Assembly (NCBI RefSeq): GCF_010389155.1
Contig: NC_057761.1
Coordinates: 54,744,587-54,808,586, forward strand
From: Erigeron canadensis
Taxonomy: Eukaryota > Streptophyta > Magnoliopsida > Asterales > Asteraceae
Direction of reading: 5' to 3'
Length of the DNA stretch: 64,000 bases
Shown: positions 1 to 11,793 of the stretch, piece after piece
How the letters are laid out: every line of letters starts with the position of its first letter
Numbering within the stretch: position 1 is the stretch's first letter
Translations under genes and position numbers: made by a program
The notes under the pieces: model-generated
Seen by the model: only the letters and a program-made list of their open reading frames with translations
Told to the model about the DNA's origin: nothing
Databases searched by the model: none

Positions 1-750
1 TTGGTCTTGGTTACAACCACTAGGCTGTATGTATAAGAGCGACCTTTCTTTTTTGCAAAGCTTTCTTTGGATATGGTGACATACGATTAGATGGCTACTT
101 TTAGGATTTTGAGCTTTGGCAGGGCAACTATTGTGGCAATAAGTATTTATGTTGATCATTGTTCTGTTATGGGTCATAAACTTCTTCAGGAATCTTTTGG
201 GTTAGTTACCATTGTATGTCCTATTTAATTGTTTAATGCAATATAGAAAGTAATCTGCAACATATATATTATTTTAGATGGCCATAATTGTGAGCCTGTA
301 GCCTTAAACTGAGGGAATACCAGACAAGTCTACTTATAAGAAGCACTTGACTTTAGCTTCAGCAACAGGTTTTAAGGAGGGCACATATTAATCGACAAAA
401 CTAGGAGAAATGTGTAAAACAGCATAAAGTGCAAGTCAGATGCCCAATTACATAAAAAAGCCACGTAACGTAATAGCTTCGTGTATAGAGACATTAGCCT
501 AAACAGTTCTGACCCAAAAACGAGTGCAAACAAGTAGTGTCAAAACAGACCCAATTCACCTATAACTGTCATGTGAACAAAGACTAAACTTCTAAAGGTT
601 ACTGGTAACTACACTCTACCTTTCTTAACCAAGACCGATTGAACCTGTGAGGTATATGTACTTCGTAATCAAAATGTGTAAAGGGGCGGGATTAACGTCA
701 TTGGACAGTTTTAACTTTGAGGAAGTATAGTTTGGGAAAATTGGACAGTT
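1..750. other. 3' flank of the hydrolase gene, no other gene seen
   Basis: This stretch lies downstream of the hydrolase stop codon and should hold its 3' UTR and poly(A) region. I see no open frame with a recognisable product, no RNA gene and no clear repeat boundary. Confidence 0.5.
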
Positions 751-3734
751 CTAACTTTGTCCCCCTTCTTTCACAGTGCTCTCTAAAGGAGCTTGCTCAA
801 GGAGTCCAATGGGGCCTTGTGGTTCTCCAAAGAGGATCGACATAATTGTTCTATGACATTCATCACAGAAGTAAAAGTATGAGAAGTGGCCTTGATCCGG
901 AAGCTTATGCATAATTGCACTTGGTAGGACACGGGCCACATAATCAATCATCGAGGTTGGTACAACCAGGTCTTCCATTCCCTGCTCACCATTCAATTCA
1001 AAAACATCATAAATACAATTATCAGGAATTCTTGGAAAGGCAATGAGAACTGTCTTTACTAGCATATAACAGAACAGAAGTGCAAACCTGCCAAATATGA
1101 ATTGGTTCCAGAAACCCAACTAATTTGCATTCTGCTTCACTGGACATGAACTTAAACCAATGAAAAAAGCCTTTCTCTGGGCACTTCTTTTGCACTTGTA
1201 AATCCATCAGACTAAATGGCCAACTTGCCACTTGTAACATGGCTTCCTCTACAAATGTTTTCACATTTCCCTGCCGGATCGATTCCTCCACATCACGTTG
1301 CCAAAATTCTTTAAATACTAGATCTTCAGTCACAGCTTTATCCTGCAACAATCAAGATTGTCAATACTCAAGACCAGGTGAATTCATATCTACTCCAAGC
1401 CAAGAGTGATGATCAGAGGTAGCAATAACAACTATTTTGCTTCTGAATTGTTCGGGTCAAATGCTGCCCATTGTGTCTACTTAATGAATAAAACCTCTAA
1501 GATCATTGAATTAAAAAAAAGGGATAATTATTATTGAAATAGTACAGTTTTTGTAGTCATATTGTACATACATATTACTTAAAAAGGAAAAGGAATTAAG
1601 ACGATAAATGTTTTAGGCCAACCCGACCCACTTTGACCCATACCAAAAGCTTTAACTGTTTGATTTCTTACCGCTAATCCAACTCTAAGTTTAGGGTACC
1701 ATGTGGATGAGGTCAAATTTTCTCAATACTTTTCAAAACCACTCACCTGCTCTAAAAGAGACAAAGACAGCCACTTATCAATAGGACCATGTTTTCCTGA
1801 AAGGAAAGTTCGACGGTAGAAGAACCTTAGAAGTCTTGGATATCGTCGAGCTAAAAAATACATAAATCTCCTCCTCCTTGTCCATTTCTCCCAAGTTCCT
1901 AACTTTTCTTCCTTGGTCATGCCAGGGTCATATGGATTAACCATTGGAGCAAACATCGCCGCACCTGTATGGTTGACTAGATTTATTCTCGTATCCTTCA
2001 TAATTAATTGCATGGTACACCTATTTTCGTTTTTTGTGCTAGTTTGGGAAAACATTTTTATGCTATGTAGGTAACATAACTGCCTTATTGCAATCCTTGT
2101 CCACGCGTCACTTGTTGACATGGGGACATGGATATGAAAAGAATCATAGTTCATTGACCGACATAGCAAAAAAAAAAAAAAAAGGTACCCAACTAGGAGT
2201 AAAGAGATGGTTGCTTTCAGCTATTATATCTGAAAAGTAGTAATAGTATCACCGGAATGTAGCAGACTGGAATGTAAACTGACCTGCAATTTTACTAGGT
2301 ATGTAATTAAGGGCAGCCCAAGCATGAATTGCCCCGCTTGAGTACCCCAGCACCCAGAACTTGTTCACAATTTTGGCAGCGTCTGCTAAGTGTAAAAGAT
2401 CAATAGCTGATGATTGGAGAGTTCTGTTTGGGTGTGAATCACTTTCCCCAAATCCAGGTAGATCATAAGTTACCAATCGAACACCAAACTCTTCCAATAG
2501 TGACTTCTTGATGCCTGGTATACCTGTTGAAGCAACTTTTTGTTCATAACACACGGGTTTCTTATATATAATTAATACAAGAAAGAGTTCTTACGTAACC
2601 AAGTCTACCTGCAAGCCGAGATGACAAAAATCCATGAGGAGCAACTATCGAATATCTAGCTCTGTCTGCAGAAACTCCTTGCTCATTATACGACATGTTT
2701 CTACCATCAGGAAGTATTATCCGGTTTGCACTAGGAGGATGTACTTGTATCAGTGGAACTGGAGTATTCTCATACGTTATATTCACACATAAAACTGCAA
2801 CACAACCAAATTTCAATGAAATTTTTTCTATCAAAAGAAAACTTACAAACAGTTGATCATTTATAACAGAACAGGTTGCAGGGGTGTTTGGATATGTTTC
2901 TCTTTCTCGAGGTATAATAATCAGATAATAAGTTGTCCGAATGCTTAGCAAATTCTACATTTACATGTGAAATGACCCCTAAATAATCTTTTGTATAGGG
3001 GGTGTTTGATTCAGCTTATATTTCTAGCTTATGAGCTCATTAAAATTCCCTGTTATGTCAACAAACTCATTTTTAACAGCTTATTAGCTTATTTCTAACT
3101 TTACCTTATAGCCATAAGCTCAATCTAATACACTCATAAGCCCATTTCAAATGTGCTTATTGGCTTTTTGGATAAGGCCTTAAAAATAACCCATTCCAAA
3201 ATCCAAACACTCTAATAAACCAACTATCCAAAAACACGGTAATCAGATAATCACTTCGAAAAAGCAATAAAAATACGAAAACAAGTAAACTCATTATAAA
3301 AATGTACCTGCAAGAGCAACAAGAAAAACGGATAAAATAACCGGCCAAGCGTAAGCCGGATCCCTATCCTCGGGCAAACACAAGTCATTAAAAACACTCA
3401 ACTTGCCAACCACATTTGTAAAAGGGCCTCTAAGTTTCTTAACAAGAAAGCAATCATCAGTTAACACAGTCTGAAACACAACATCCTTAAAACCTTTAGT
3501 TAAATCAATCACAATTTCACCCCACGATTTCACAAATCCTTTTATCTGTTCCTTTACACTTTCCTCCTCCTCCTCAACACGTTCACTCTCTAGCAACACA
3601 GATTTCAAATCAAACGACGTCGTTGAGAGATTAGTAGTATCGTAATCAGTAGAAGTAGTGTAACGTATTCCGGTATCTTCAACTAAACTTGCCAGTTCTT
3701 CTGTCCATGTTTTCTGTCTCCCTACTTGTTCCAT
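751..3734 (-). CDS. Membrane-anchored alpha/beta hydrolase, 6 exons, 518 aa
   Basis: Exons (minus strand, 5' to 3'): 3734-3308, 2794-2609, 2523-2284, 1964-1747, 1342-1088, 981-751. All junctions are GT-AG and keep phase, giving 518 aa. Residues 1-126 are a soluble plant-specific N-terminal part with an acidic stretch (EEEEE). A hydrophobic segment at about 130-150 is probably a membrane anchor. The hydrolase fold follows: an HG loop in VAPHGF (oxyanion region), nucleophile elbow GYSSG with Ser266, a likely acid at Asp446 in GMEDLVVP, and catalytic His474 in DQGHFSY. The whole triad is present, so an active esterase or lipase-like enzyme is plausible; the substrate cannot be told. Family members in plants are annotated only as alpha/beta-hydrolase superfamily proteins. 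The ATG at 3734 is the first in frame. Intron 1 carries a MITE-like insertion. Confidence 0.9.
2880..3216. mobile_element. MITE-like sequence in intron 1 of the hydrolase gene
   Basis: The intron contains GGGGTGTTTGGAT near 2881 and its inverse, ATCCAAACACTC, near 3203-3214. An internal GGGGGTGTTTGATT lies at about 3000. These ends resemble those of common hAT-like plant MITEs. Internal arms are degenerate (AGCTTAT/ATAAGCT repeats) and I could not define a target duplication. Confidence 0.4.
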
Positions 3735-4440
3735 TATTTGTGTCTGTGTGTGTGTGTGTTTTTCACATTTACTTAATTGTTAATAAAGAAAAGCGTGAAA
3801 TTGAATCTAGGAATAAATATAAAAATATATATAAAATAAAGAGATTTGTATTGCTTTATTCTGTGCTTCTTTATTTTTTGTTGTTGCTTTATTAGGACGA
3901 ATACAGTACTAGTAGTAGTTTAGTAGAAAAGAAGTGTGATGCCACGTCAGATATAAACCGTCATAGCAGAAGGCGGTCGGCGTGGGATTATTTAAATTAT
4001 ATATAAATTTATTTTTCATATGATATGATATGGTGATATGATTGTAGTAGCAGACTTGATGTGAAAAGTATGTTTTCGGTTTTTGTTTGAATTGATATTG
4101 AAATCTGATGGGGGTTGATTTGAAGGTTTTGGGTTTTTTTGGGATGGGGTAAAGATACATAGATAAAGTAAAAAAAAACTAAAAATGGAGGGTCTGTGGT
4201 ACGTGGTGGGGTCAAATTTTTGCTTTGCGGGATCTCATGTATTCCTGCTCTCCGGTCATTTTTTTTTTTTTAAAGTAACTATTATTTACGTAATTGCCTT
4301 AAAAAACTCATACAAACATCGAGTGGCCACAAATTACATACAAAGTACTTATATCAGATTAAAACTGAACCAGTCTTTCTAATAGACAACACAATTTTTA
4401 GTTCTACAAGTATACCATAGGAAACTCAAAGTTTTGACCT
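3735..4440. other. Promoter side of the hydrolase gene, non-coding
   Basis: AT-rich sequence upstream of the hydrolase start. A short (GT)n tract near 3742-3760 lies in the 5' leader. No convincing gene: the small open frames here are low-complexity. Confidence 0.4.
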
Positions 4441-4992
4441 CTTGAAATACCTTGTCAGCACACATCTTCACTTTGTCAAATTTATTCTTATTTTTTGCCT
4501 TCCAAACAGCCAACAAGCCACAAAGAGAATCTCCTTGAAAACTGTCCTCACAATCCTTCCGAGACTTGATTGTTTATTCAGGCCAAAGATATCTTTTATC
4601 GAAAATAAAAAGATTAGAGGTACCTTACACCAAACGCTGATACGTTGCCAAACTCCCATAGCCAAGTCACATGAGCATATCAGGTGCTCAGCTGAATCTT
4701 CCCCTTGTTAACATATGCTGCAATCGGTAGAATCCACTGCACAAATACGGGCCACAAGAGCAGTAGCGGTAGGGACCCTGTTCATGGCTAATTTTCACAT
4801 GAAGATGTTGCATTTTTTAGGTACCCATTTTGACCACTTGAACACATATCTGCAACTGTAATCTTCACTGCTTTTTATAAAATGCTTGACTCTTTTGACC
4901 CTAAACTCGGACATCTTTCCTCCATTCCAAACCTAACTGTCCAGGTTATTGTTCATCCGAATTCCTTCAAGAAGTCTTCCAATCTGATGACC
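4441..4992 (-). pseudogene. LINE (non-LTR retrotransposon) fragment, zf-RVT region
   Basis: Read on the minus strand, this encodes the C-terminal zinc-binding region that follows reverse transcriptase in plant LINEs. A WSKWVPKKCNIFMWKL segment leads into RVPTATALVAR, then C-x2-C (CSIC) and HLICSC, then the tryptophan-rich tail (MGVWQRISVWC, FVACWLFGRQKIRI). In-frame stops interrupt it, one just after CSIC and one further upstream near the DS-VWNG segment. There is no reverse transcriptase core or endonuclease, so this is a 5'-truncated dead copy. Confidence 0.8.
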
Positions 4993-5039
4993 TTTTACTC
5001 TATAGTTTTTAATCTTTAGTTTTACATAAAAGTTACGGA

Positions 5040-5286
5040 GTATTAACCTTAGGTTTAAAATTGAAATATCTCAATTGAAAACGATAATTTTATTTTATTT
5101 TTAATTAATTAATTTTCACACTAAATCTATATTTCATCAATTTACACTCTAAACTCTTATGTTTGAAATATCTTATTATCTCTATCACAGTTTTTACATA
5201 AATTACATGTACATCAACTTACATCATTTAACCCCACTACCGCCACCAACCGTTATCACAACTACATTACGCAAATATCGTGCTAG
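5040..5286 (+). mobile_element. Helitron-like remnant with 3' CTAG end
   Basis: AT-rich body followed by a block with CCACCAACCGTTATCACAAC and an end reading ATATCGTGCTAG then T. The layout matches the 3' parts of the copies at 7830-8281 and 29039-29944. The 5' end is not clear. Confidence 0.35.
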
Positions 5287-5660
5287 TCTTTCTTTACGTA
5301 TGTATGTGCCTTTATCCTGTATGTGCTTGCCTTCAATATATGTCCCTAATTCTCTATAGTATAAAGGGTCATTCACTTATCATGTAATACGTGTTAACTG
5401 TTAAGTTTACAACCGATTTTTATGTGTGCATAAAATGTTAAAATTAAACACCCCCTCTCCTTCCACCACTGCAACCACTCGGACTCATTGTCATTGATGT
5501 AATTGGTCTTACCATACACTAGTTGTTCTAATACATTAGTAACTATTGTATATGAATCATGAATGTACAAAACGGTGTATTAAAAAACCAATATGCATAG
5601 GATCAAACTTGACCCGGTATCAATTGTTACTATTGGGTCTATAAACAGCCCCACCCAATC

Positions 5661-6003
5661 ATAGTTGTCAAACTCATACGAGTCACGAGTCGAATCGTAT
5701 GAGTCGAGTCAAAATCAAATGAAAACGAGGCGAATCGGTGGATGACTCGTTTTTGCTCCTGACTCATAGCATGACTCGTGTTTTGTTTGCGAGTCGGTCT
5801 AAGTCATGTTCCGAGTCACGAGTTGAGTCACGAGTCATATAATAATTTATTATTTTTAAATTTTTTTCTTTTTTTTAAAACTTATATATAATTATAAACT
5901 TATATATTGTTATATATCTCGACTCTTACGATTCGAGTCACGTTTCGATTTATGAGTCAAAAAATCAGATTTCGAGTCAAAAATACCGAGTGGATAACTA
6001 TAT
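5661..6003. repeat. GAGTC-rich MITE-like repeat
   Basis: Dense repetition of GAGTC, GAGTCACGAGTC and its inverse. The ends look like imperfect inverted repeats: ATAGTTGTCAAACTC on the left and the inverse of GAGTGGATAACTAT on the right. No open frame. This is probably a small non-autonomous DNA transposon. Confidence 0.45.
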
Positions 6004-7210
6004 ATGCACCCAATGCACAACTATACGAAATCTATAGTTAAATGATTATATATAGCATTCTAAAAAGAAGAAAAACAAAAGTACATTTAGGTTCAAAAAA
6101 AAAAAAAAAAGAAAAATCGCTAGTATTTTACAACTTGAAGCCCTTGTGTTATTTGTTTTTATATTTATTTGGAAGTGATTATTAATTTTATGGATTATGT
6201 TTATTATATATTTTAAATATGTTTTCCTAGACTGACAAACTCTTGTCATGTTCCCATAAGTTTTTGTTTTGTAGATATAGAAATAGGAAGAGAGAGCGAC
6301 TTACGACCTTCATATGTGGCTACACAAATTACGACACGAAAAGCTATTCACACACACACAACACAACCTTCTAGCTTCCCAATACACTATATACATTGAC
6401 CAAATGCATATATCGCTTGCTTCTCTGATTAACTTCCGCCATTGGCCCTGCAATTCCCAGGTAATTAGCCATTCCATTTAACAAATGTTGCATTGCTTAC
6501 TTATATATTTCGCTTATTATATTTGCGATATAAGTCATGAGTTGATAATCATAAGTTTTATTCAGTCGGTGGGTAGGTATTTTTGTTGAAGAGCTAATGA
6601 CATGTATTATTGAGAAAGCAATAGTATTTAGACACACAGATTGCAATTTGCATGATTAAGACGAGATTTGATAATGATAGAATATGAAAATTTATCATAA
6701 CATTAAATACTTAACTAATGCATTACTTCAAACTAGCTTTTTAAGCAATATAATAAACATCGTATAAGTAGATTTTGCGTTTAGAAATCAACTTTTAAGT
6801 TAGTTACAAAGTTAATATATTCGCCGGGCATATCGAATATGAGGTTAAATCATAACACCATTTGTATATAGTATTTGTCATAGGGGATATAATATGTATT
6901 GTCTGCAATTATTCAGTACGGTACATCTGTTGTTTGATCATTTGCCCTTTGTCATAATAGGTAGTTTGCGGCAGGGTTTATATATTATTCATAGACATTG
7001 CTTAATATTTTTAAAGTTGAGTTGTGAAAAACTTTTTAAAAATAAAATTAAGTATGTATTTATGAAAAAGTAAGATCATATTAAAATGTTGGATGTATTG
7101 TATGTAAATGATGTTTATTGTTTATGTAAGGTAAGGTAGTAACAAACCTTGCGAATGAAGTTGCATTTATGTGAAGTGTAGTACTATGTTTCTAAAAAGT
7201 AAGGGGGAAA
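6004..7210. other. AT-rich intergenic DNA
   Basis: No open frame with a recognisable product and no clear transposon ends. A poly(A) run lies near 6096-6111. Confidence 0.4.
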
Positions 7211-7353
7211 TGCTAAATACAGCTCTAAGGGTTGTATTTAATGTGTATAAAAAAAACTTGTACCTTCCATATTAAAAGCCCCCCCTGATTTTTATGATAA
7301 ATGTATAAACAATTTATGCATCTTAAACACAATCCTAAGAGCTGTATTTAGCA
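7211..7353. mobile_element. Short MITE, TIR TGCTAAATACAGCTCT
   Basis: The left end TGCTAAATACAGCTCTAAGG has a near-exact inverse at the right end (CCTAAGAGCTGTATTTAGCA, ending at 7353). The arms continue for about 40 bp with mismatches. The element is only about 143 bp. No target duplication was resolved. Confidence 0.65.
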
Positions 7354-7566
7354 AACTCAAAAAATAAAAGTAGCATATGAATGATATGATGATGATCCAA
7401 AGAATGGAAAAATGGTAAATATATAGAGATGCATGTAGGCTTGTACCAAACATTTGTTAACAAACCCTGCAGTAGAAGTTGTACTATGCACATCAATTGT
7501 AGTATTATTTGCTTGTACCAAACATTTGTCACCACAAACCGACTTTGATTTTTAGTTGTATATATA

Positions 7567-7770
7567 TAATGGGAAAATATTAGATAAAGCGTGCAGTACC
7601 TATTTTAGGTAAAGTAAGGAGGGATTATGTAAAATTTAGAGGGAAGGTTATGTAAAATTCAGGGGAGGCTATATATGTTTATCAAATTCAAAGGTTTAAT
7701 TTGTAACTTTTTACAAAGTGACAGTACTTAAACTTAGGTAAAGTCTGCAATACGGATCATTTTCCCATAT
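7567..7770. mobile_element. MITE-like element, TIR ATGGGAAAAT
   Basis: The left end TATAATGGGAAAATATT pairs with the right end ATCATTTTCCCATATATA in inverse orientation. An inner TGCAGTAC/GTCTGCA pair supports a decayed foldback. Two tandem blocks of GGTTATGTAAAATTxAG lie inside. Non-coding. Confidence 0.45.
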
Positions 7771-7829
7771 ATAATATATGTTCTACGCAATGTTATACGG
7801 GTAGAATTTGTACTTATCGGTAAAAACAT

Positions 7830-8281
7830 ATCTATATCTATATCTATATTATAATCTCCTTAACATTAATCATTAAATTACACTATCAATCATTTATGTT
7901 TTAAAATATGTCCATTAACCTTTTACATCAATTATATACACAACTCAACGTTGCTCCATCACCAACCGTTGCCAAACCATCACATTGTCACCGTCATCTT
8001 TATTTATAGAAATGTTGAATTTTATGTAATATTTACACATAACATCTCTTAAAATATTTTTATCCACACCACCTGCCTAACATTAATAATTAAACTACAT
8101 TATCAATCATTTATCTTTCAAAATATATATATATATATATATATATCCATTAACATTTTACATCAATTACTCTTACATCAATAACTTACACCCTTGACAC
8201 CGCCTTCGCCAATAACAATCGCCCCCACAACCACACCGTCGCCGCGACACCTACCGCCGTATTACGCGGGTACCGGGCTAG
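7830..8281 (+). mobile_element. Helitron-like non-autonomous element(s)
   Basis: The sequence begins with TCTATATCTATATTATAA and ends with TACGCGGGTACCGGGCTAG followed by T. That is the TC...CTAG-T layout expected for Helitrons. Internal blocks (ACATTAATxATTAAATTACA, CACCAACCGTTGCC) occur twice, suggesting a nested or partly duplicated copy. It encodes no protein. It belongs to the same family as the copies at 29039-29944. Confidence 0.5.
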
Positions 8282-8622
8282 TATAATACTATAAAGTATC
8301 ACCTTCTTTTTTCAAATAATCTAATGGTACAAAATCTATAATCCCTTATAAAATATATTGGACTCCCTATTTTAAGAAATTCAGCAATCTTTTCAATATC
8401 CCCATATTACTCTTAATTTACACATTACCTCTAATTTTATATATCAAACACAATCATACAACCACACTACCAAGATCTAACACACAATTAATTTTTTCTC
8501 TCCTTCCTAATTAAACACACATATCGATTCCTCCTCTACTATTTTATATTATCATCACCGTTTAACCGTTGCAACGCGCAGGCACTAACCCTCGTTTAAT
8601 TAATACTCTTTCGTAAAATATT
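8282..8622. other. AT-rich spacer with another repeat-like end
   Basis: The block ends in CCGTTGCAACGCGCAGGC (about 8566-8583), similar to GC-rich ends of dicot Helitron-like repeats. No gene. The LTR retrotransposon is inserted just after it. Confidence 0.35.
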
Positions 8623-8627
8623 ACTAC
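8623..8627. repeat. Left target-site duplication ACTAC
   Basis: This 5-bp copy directly precedes the 5' LTR and matches ACTAC directly after the 3' LTR at 14970-14974. Confidence 0.9.
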
Positions 8628-9021
8628 TGATGACGTACCCTCCCAGCGGTACGCAAGACCTGACTCTATGATACGAAGGGACATTCGTCACGAAGGATCT
8701 TACAAATAACATAATGTGATAAGGATCGCCCTCCTACAAAGTCGGGATTTGGTCTTATCATTTCCAATCAATAACTAAGGAAATTATATTCCTGCCTAAG
8801 ACTTAGGAAACCCTAAGTCTTCTACTTGTCCTCCAAGAATGTCTTCCCCTATAAAAAGAAGACTACGAAGCTCGCTAGAGGCATGAAAAAAACACATACA
8901 AATCACGAATAAGCTCACTTGGCGTAAAGAGACAAAACTCTACCATTTGGGAACCGCCAATAAATAACCTTATTCACCTCAAATCATCCACCATTCTAAC
9001 CTTGGATTCGGTGCACAAACA
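8628..9021 (+). repeat. 5' LTR (394 bp)
   Basis: Starts TGATGACGTACCC and ends GTGCACAAACA (TG...CA). It is the same length as the copy at 14576-14969. A TATAAAAA box at 8850 lies 222 bp in and is at the same offset in the other LTR; transcription should begin about 30 bp after it. Confidence 0.95.
8850..8857 (+). promoter_or_regulatory. LTR TATA box
   Basis: TATAAAAA, conserved at the same position in both LTRs (second copy at 14798). It is the likely core promoter of the sense gag transcript. Confidence 0.7.
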
Positions 9022-9023
9022 TT

Positions 9024-9040
9024 TGGCGCCATCCGTGGGA
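9024..9040 (+). other. Primer-binding site
   Basis: TGGCGCCATCCGTGGGA begins two bases after the LTR end. TGG matches the CCA end of a tRNA, and similar TGGCGCC sites are typical of plant gypsy elements. I do not assign the tRNA. Confidence 0.75.
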
Positions 9041-9100
9041 CTCTAGCTCAAGATCCCACCACCACCTTGAACCCTGTTTTTTGTGTCGAATCAAGGAGAA

Positions 9101-10188
9101 TGGCTGACATCCCGCCTGGATTTGAACAGAGCTCTCAAACGACTGAGAATCAACCTGCTAGGAACTCTTCGCCTAGGCCTGGACCGACGATCGAAACACC
9201 GGCCAATGGCGATCAACACGCCGATCGTCGTGAGGGGGAGAATATTGGGCGTCCGGTACAAGCACCAGGCGGACAAGGAGGGTTTGCACGGGGGTCCTCA
9301 TCAGGAACCTCGCAGTTATTCAACCCAGATTATATTCTTCATAACTATAACCACATCAACCATACCATCAGGTACCTTCCGAAGCACCGGAGTACTCGAC
9401 AGTGTCACCAGAACCTTGAACTTCGACGGCGAAACTGAAGACGAATATGACGCCGACACCCCCCCCCCCTAGGGGACTCCGGAGGTACCCCCGAATATGA
9501 CTACGGGTTTGGATTAGGAAGTGAAGGCCTTCGGCCCAGAACCCCTCCGCATCAGGCAGCACCGGAAGGAGAGAGGGTTCCAAGACAAGATAACTCGGCT
9601 TCTGGGGCCAGCGCTCAAGCAAACACTCCCTTGGGGACAGCAGAACCCAGGGTCCCGCCCCAGTCGGGGACTGCCCCGGCAAGACCAGACGCGACGAATG
9701 GTATTCCTTCAGGGCACGGCATCCCACAGGGACCGTCGGGGCAAGTCTTCCCAGGGCCTTCAGGACAGGTTCCCCAAGGACCTTCGTGGCAAACATTCTC
9801 AGGACCTTCGGGACAAGCTTTTTCGGGATCTTCAGGGCATGTTCCCCCGAGACCCCCAGGAACTTCCGGACAACCAGGACAGACCTTCCGAGGACTCGCG
9901 AGTAATACTTTCCAAGGATCTTCGGCGCAAGCTCCCCAGGGCTTGCGACACAAAGCTATCAGATACCTCCGGGCCAAAGTTATGGGAGCATGAACGGGTC
10001 CGCACCATACCAGTATCCCTCAGGCTCTTACGGGGCTCACCCCTCTGGGGAATGTATGGTAGCCAACAAGCAGGGCAAAGGCAACAACACTATGCATCGC
10101 AATTTACCATACCCCCGCAGGGGACTCCGCAGGGCATCATAGGACAACAGTATGCTATGCCACCTCCTGGAGCGTATGGTCCGCAAGG
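9101..10188 (+). pseudogene. Frameshifted N-terminal gag region
   Basis: An ATG at 9101 opens a frame beginning MADIPPGFEQSS, the start expected for the gag polyprotein. Coherent gag-like sequence then jumps between frames. One frame holds TRTLNFDGETEDEYDAD before a run of C at about 9461-9469, another holds a Gly/Pro/Ser-rich repeat of GPSGQ type (about 9700-9900), and a third holds QQHYASQF and YAMPPPGAYGPQG up to about 10190. At least two or three frameshifts separate ATG and gag core. The leader region is therefore broken in this copy, although the downstream core is intact. Confidence 0.65.
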
Positions 10189-11793
10189 TTGGGGGGCCCT
10201 GTATATCAAAACACGTTGGAATTACAGTTGGTTGGAAGAAGCGCAAAGAATTCACCGTTCGTGGCATGGATACAAAATTACCCACTCCCGAAGGACCTGA
10301 AGTACCCTTCCCATCTGGGGACGTACAAAGGAAAGAGCGACCCTGATGACTTTCTGGAAGCATTTGAGGGGGCGGCAGAGATGAAGGTCTGGAATGTACC
10401 GACTGCGTGCAGGATGTTTAGATACGCACTCGAAGGAGACGCCAGAGAATGGCTGAAGAGCATCACAAAAGGATCCATCGTCAGCTTCGATGACCTTAAG
10501 GAGAAATTTAAAGCCCGTTTTAGCCAGCAGAAAAAGCACAAGAAGATTCATGTGGCCGCTCATGGAATAAAACAGAAGGAAACAGAAGGTTGCAGAACAT
10601 TCATGGATCAATTTACCACAGAAACAGAGGATATTGTGGACCTCCTTGAGTCACAAAGGATATCGGGATTACTTCATGGCCTTCGGAGTAGAGGGTTAGT
10701 CGAATTCCTATACAGGGACCTCCCGAAGACCTACGAAGCGGTTCTAAAAAGGGCCCACGTGTACTTGGATGCCAGGGACACCGCTTTGAAAGGAGGCACA
10801 AGTCCCACGCAGGAAAAGGAAACTCCGGCAAACAGGAAAGGAAAATGGATAGGCGAAAGGGAAAAACCAAGATATACTCCGTACCATAAAGATGACAAAG
10901 GGTACCTCAAGGTGAATCTTCCAGAATTGCACAAAAGCCCGAAAGAAATATTACTCACTGAAAGTGTTGTAAAAACCTTCCCCATCCCTCCCAGGCTAAG
11001 TGGAAAAAATAGGAAAGATCCGGAGAAATACTGCGACGTCCACAGGGACCATGGCCATGACACGAATGCGTGTTGGCAACTCAGGAAGCCCATCGAGGAA
11101 GCTATAAACGAAGGGAAACTTTCGAACCTGGTAAAAAGTGTCAGGCAACAACAGAATGTGAAAAAAGAAGACGATGCAGATGAAAAGAAAAAAGGCCCTG
11201 AGAAAACAATTTATACAATAATGAAAGTCAAGCCGGGGTCAGGATGTTCCCTCCCCAAGATCTACAAGGGGGACATGGGACGCATCACGTTCCCTCAAAT
11301 CTATAAAATCTTCAGGGATCCTCTAGTAATTTCCGCAGTTTTAGAAATATCCAAAGTAAAGAATATCATTGTGGACACTGGAAGCGAGTGTAATGTGTTA
11401 TATGAGAAGGCTTTCTGGAAACTGCACCCTGTGGCACGGATGAATTTTAAAAGGACAGAAGCTTCGGTCCAAGGGTACTCAGGGAACAAAGATAAACCAC
11501 TAGGAAAGCTAGCTGTACAAATGACAATAGGAGAAGGGCATTGGGAACGAAAAGAGAGGGTTACTTTTCTGGTAACAGAGGGAATATCGCCTTTCGAAGC
11601 CATTATAGGAAGACCTGGAATCCAAAAATTTGGCATGATACCCTCCGTAGCATACGGAATGATCAAATATGAGTCAAACGGGGGAATAGGGACCTTGGTT
11701 ACAAAGGAAAGCAAACTGTCCAGAGAAGGTCAAGATGGTCCTTACTACCTCTCATGGAGTGAAGGACCTTACTATGGACACCTGCATGGATGA
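10189..11793 (+). CDS. Retrotransposon gag-protease ORF (534 codons open)
   Basis: An open frame encodes the gag core followed by an aspartic protease. Residues about 25-200 are a plant gypsy gag domain (YPSHLGTYKG, DPDDFLEAFEGAAEMKVW, AREWLKSI, LKEKFKARF). Around residue 282 lies the zinc-knuckle-like CDVHRDHGHDTNACW. The protease has VDTGSECNVLY with catalytic Asp near 396 and the later IIGRPGI flap-side motif. The frame stops at 11793 and no reverse transcriptase follows. The first ATG may not be the true start, because coherent gag sequence continues upstream in shifted frames. It is likely structural, forming particles that package the element's RNA. Confidence 0.88.
   Translation: MGGPVYQNTLELQLVGRSAKNSPFVAWIQNYPLPKDLKYPSHLGTYKGKSDPDDFLEAFEGAAEMKVWNVPTACRMFRYALEGDAREWLKSITKGSIVSFDDLKEKFKARFSQQKKHKKIHVAAHGIKQKETEGCRTFMDQFTTETEDIVDLLESQRISGLLHGLRSRGLVEFLYRDLPKTYEAVLKRAHVYLDARDTALKGGTSPTQEKETPANRKGKWIGEREKPRYTPYHKDDKGYLKVNLPELHKSPKEILLTESVVKTFPIPPRLSGKNRKDPEKYCDVHRDHGHDTNACWQLRKPIEEAINEGKLSNLVKSVRQQQNVKKEDDADEKKKGPEKTIYTIMKVKPGSGCSLPKIYKGDMGRITFPQIYKIFRDPLVISAVLEISKVKNIIVDTGSECNVLYEKAFWKLHPVARMNFKRTEASVQGYSGNKDKPLGKLAVQMTIGEGHWERKERVTFLVTEGISPFEAIIGRPGIQKFGMIPSVAYGMIKYESNGGIGTLVTKESKLSREGQDGPYYLSWSEGPYYGHLHG

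Noticed and set aside
9368..9977. Minus-strand frames of 120-142 codons inside the retrotransposon
   Set aside because: They are shadows of the GPSGQ-type repeat (CPEGP repeats on the reverse) with no independent support.
9521..10300. A 259-codon frame rich in Arg and Gln across the gag leader
   Set aside because: It is mostly a shifted reading of the Gly/Pro repeat. Only its last part matches gag-like sequence, so it was treated as one piece of a frameshifted gag.
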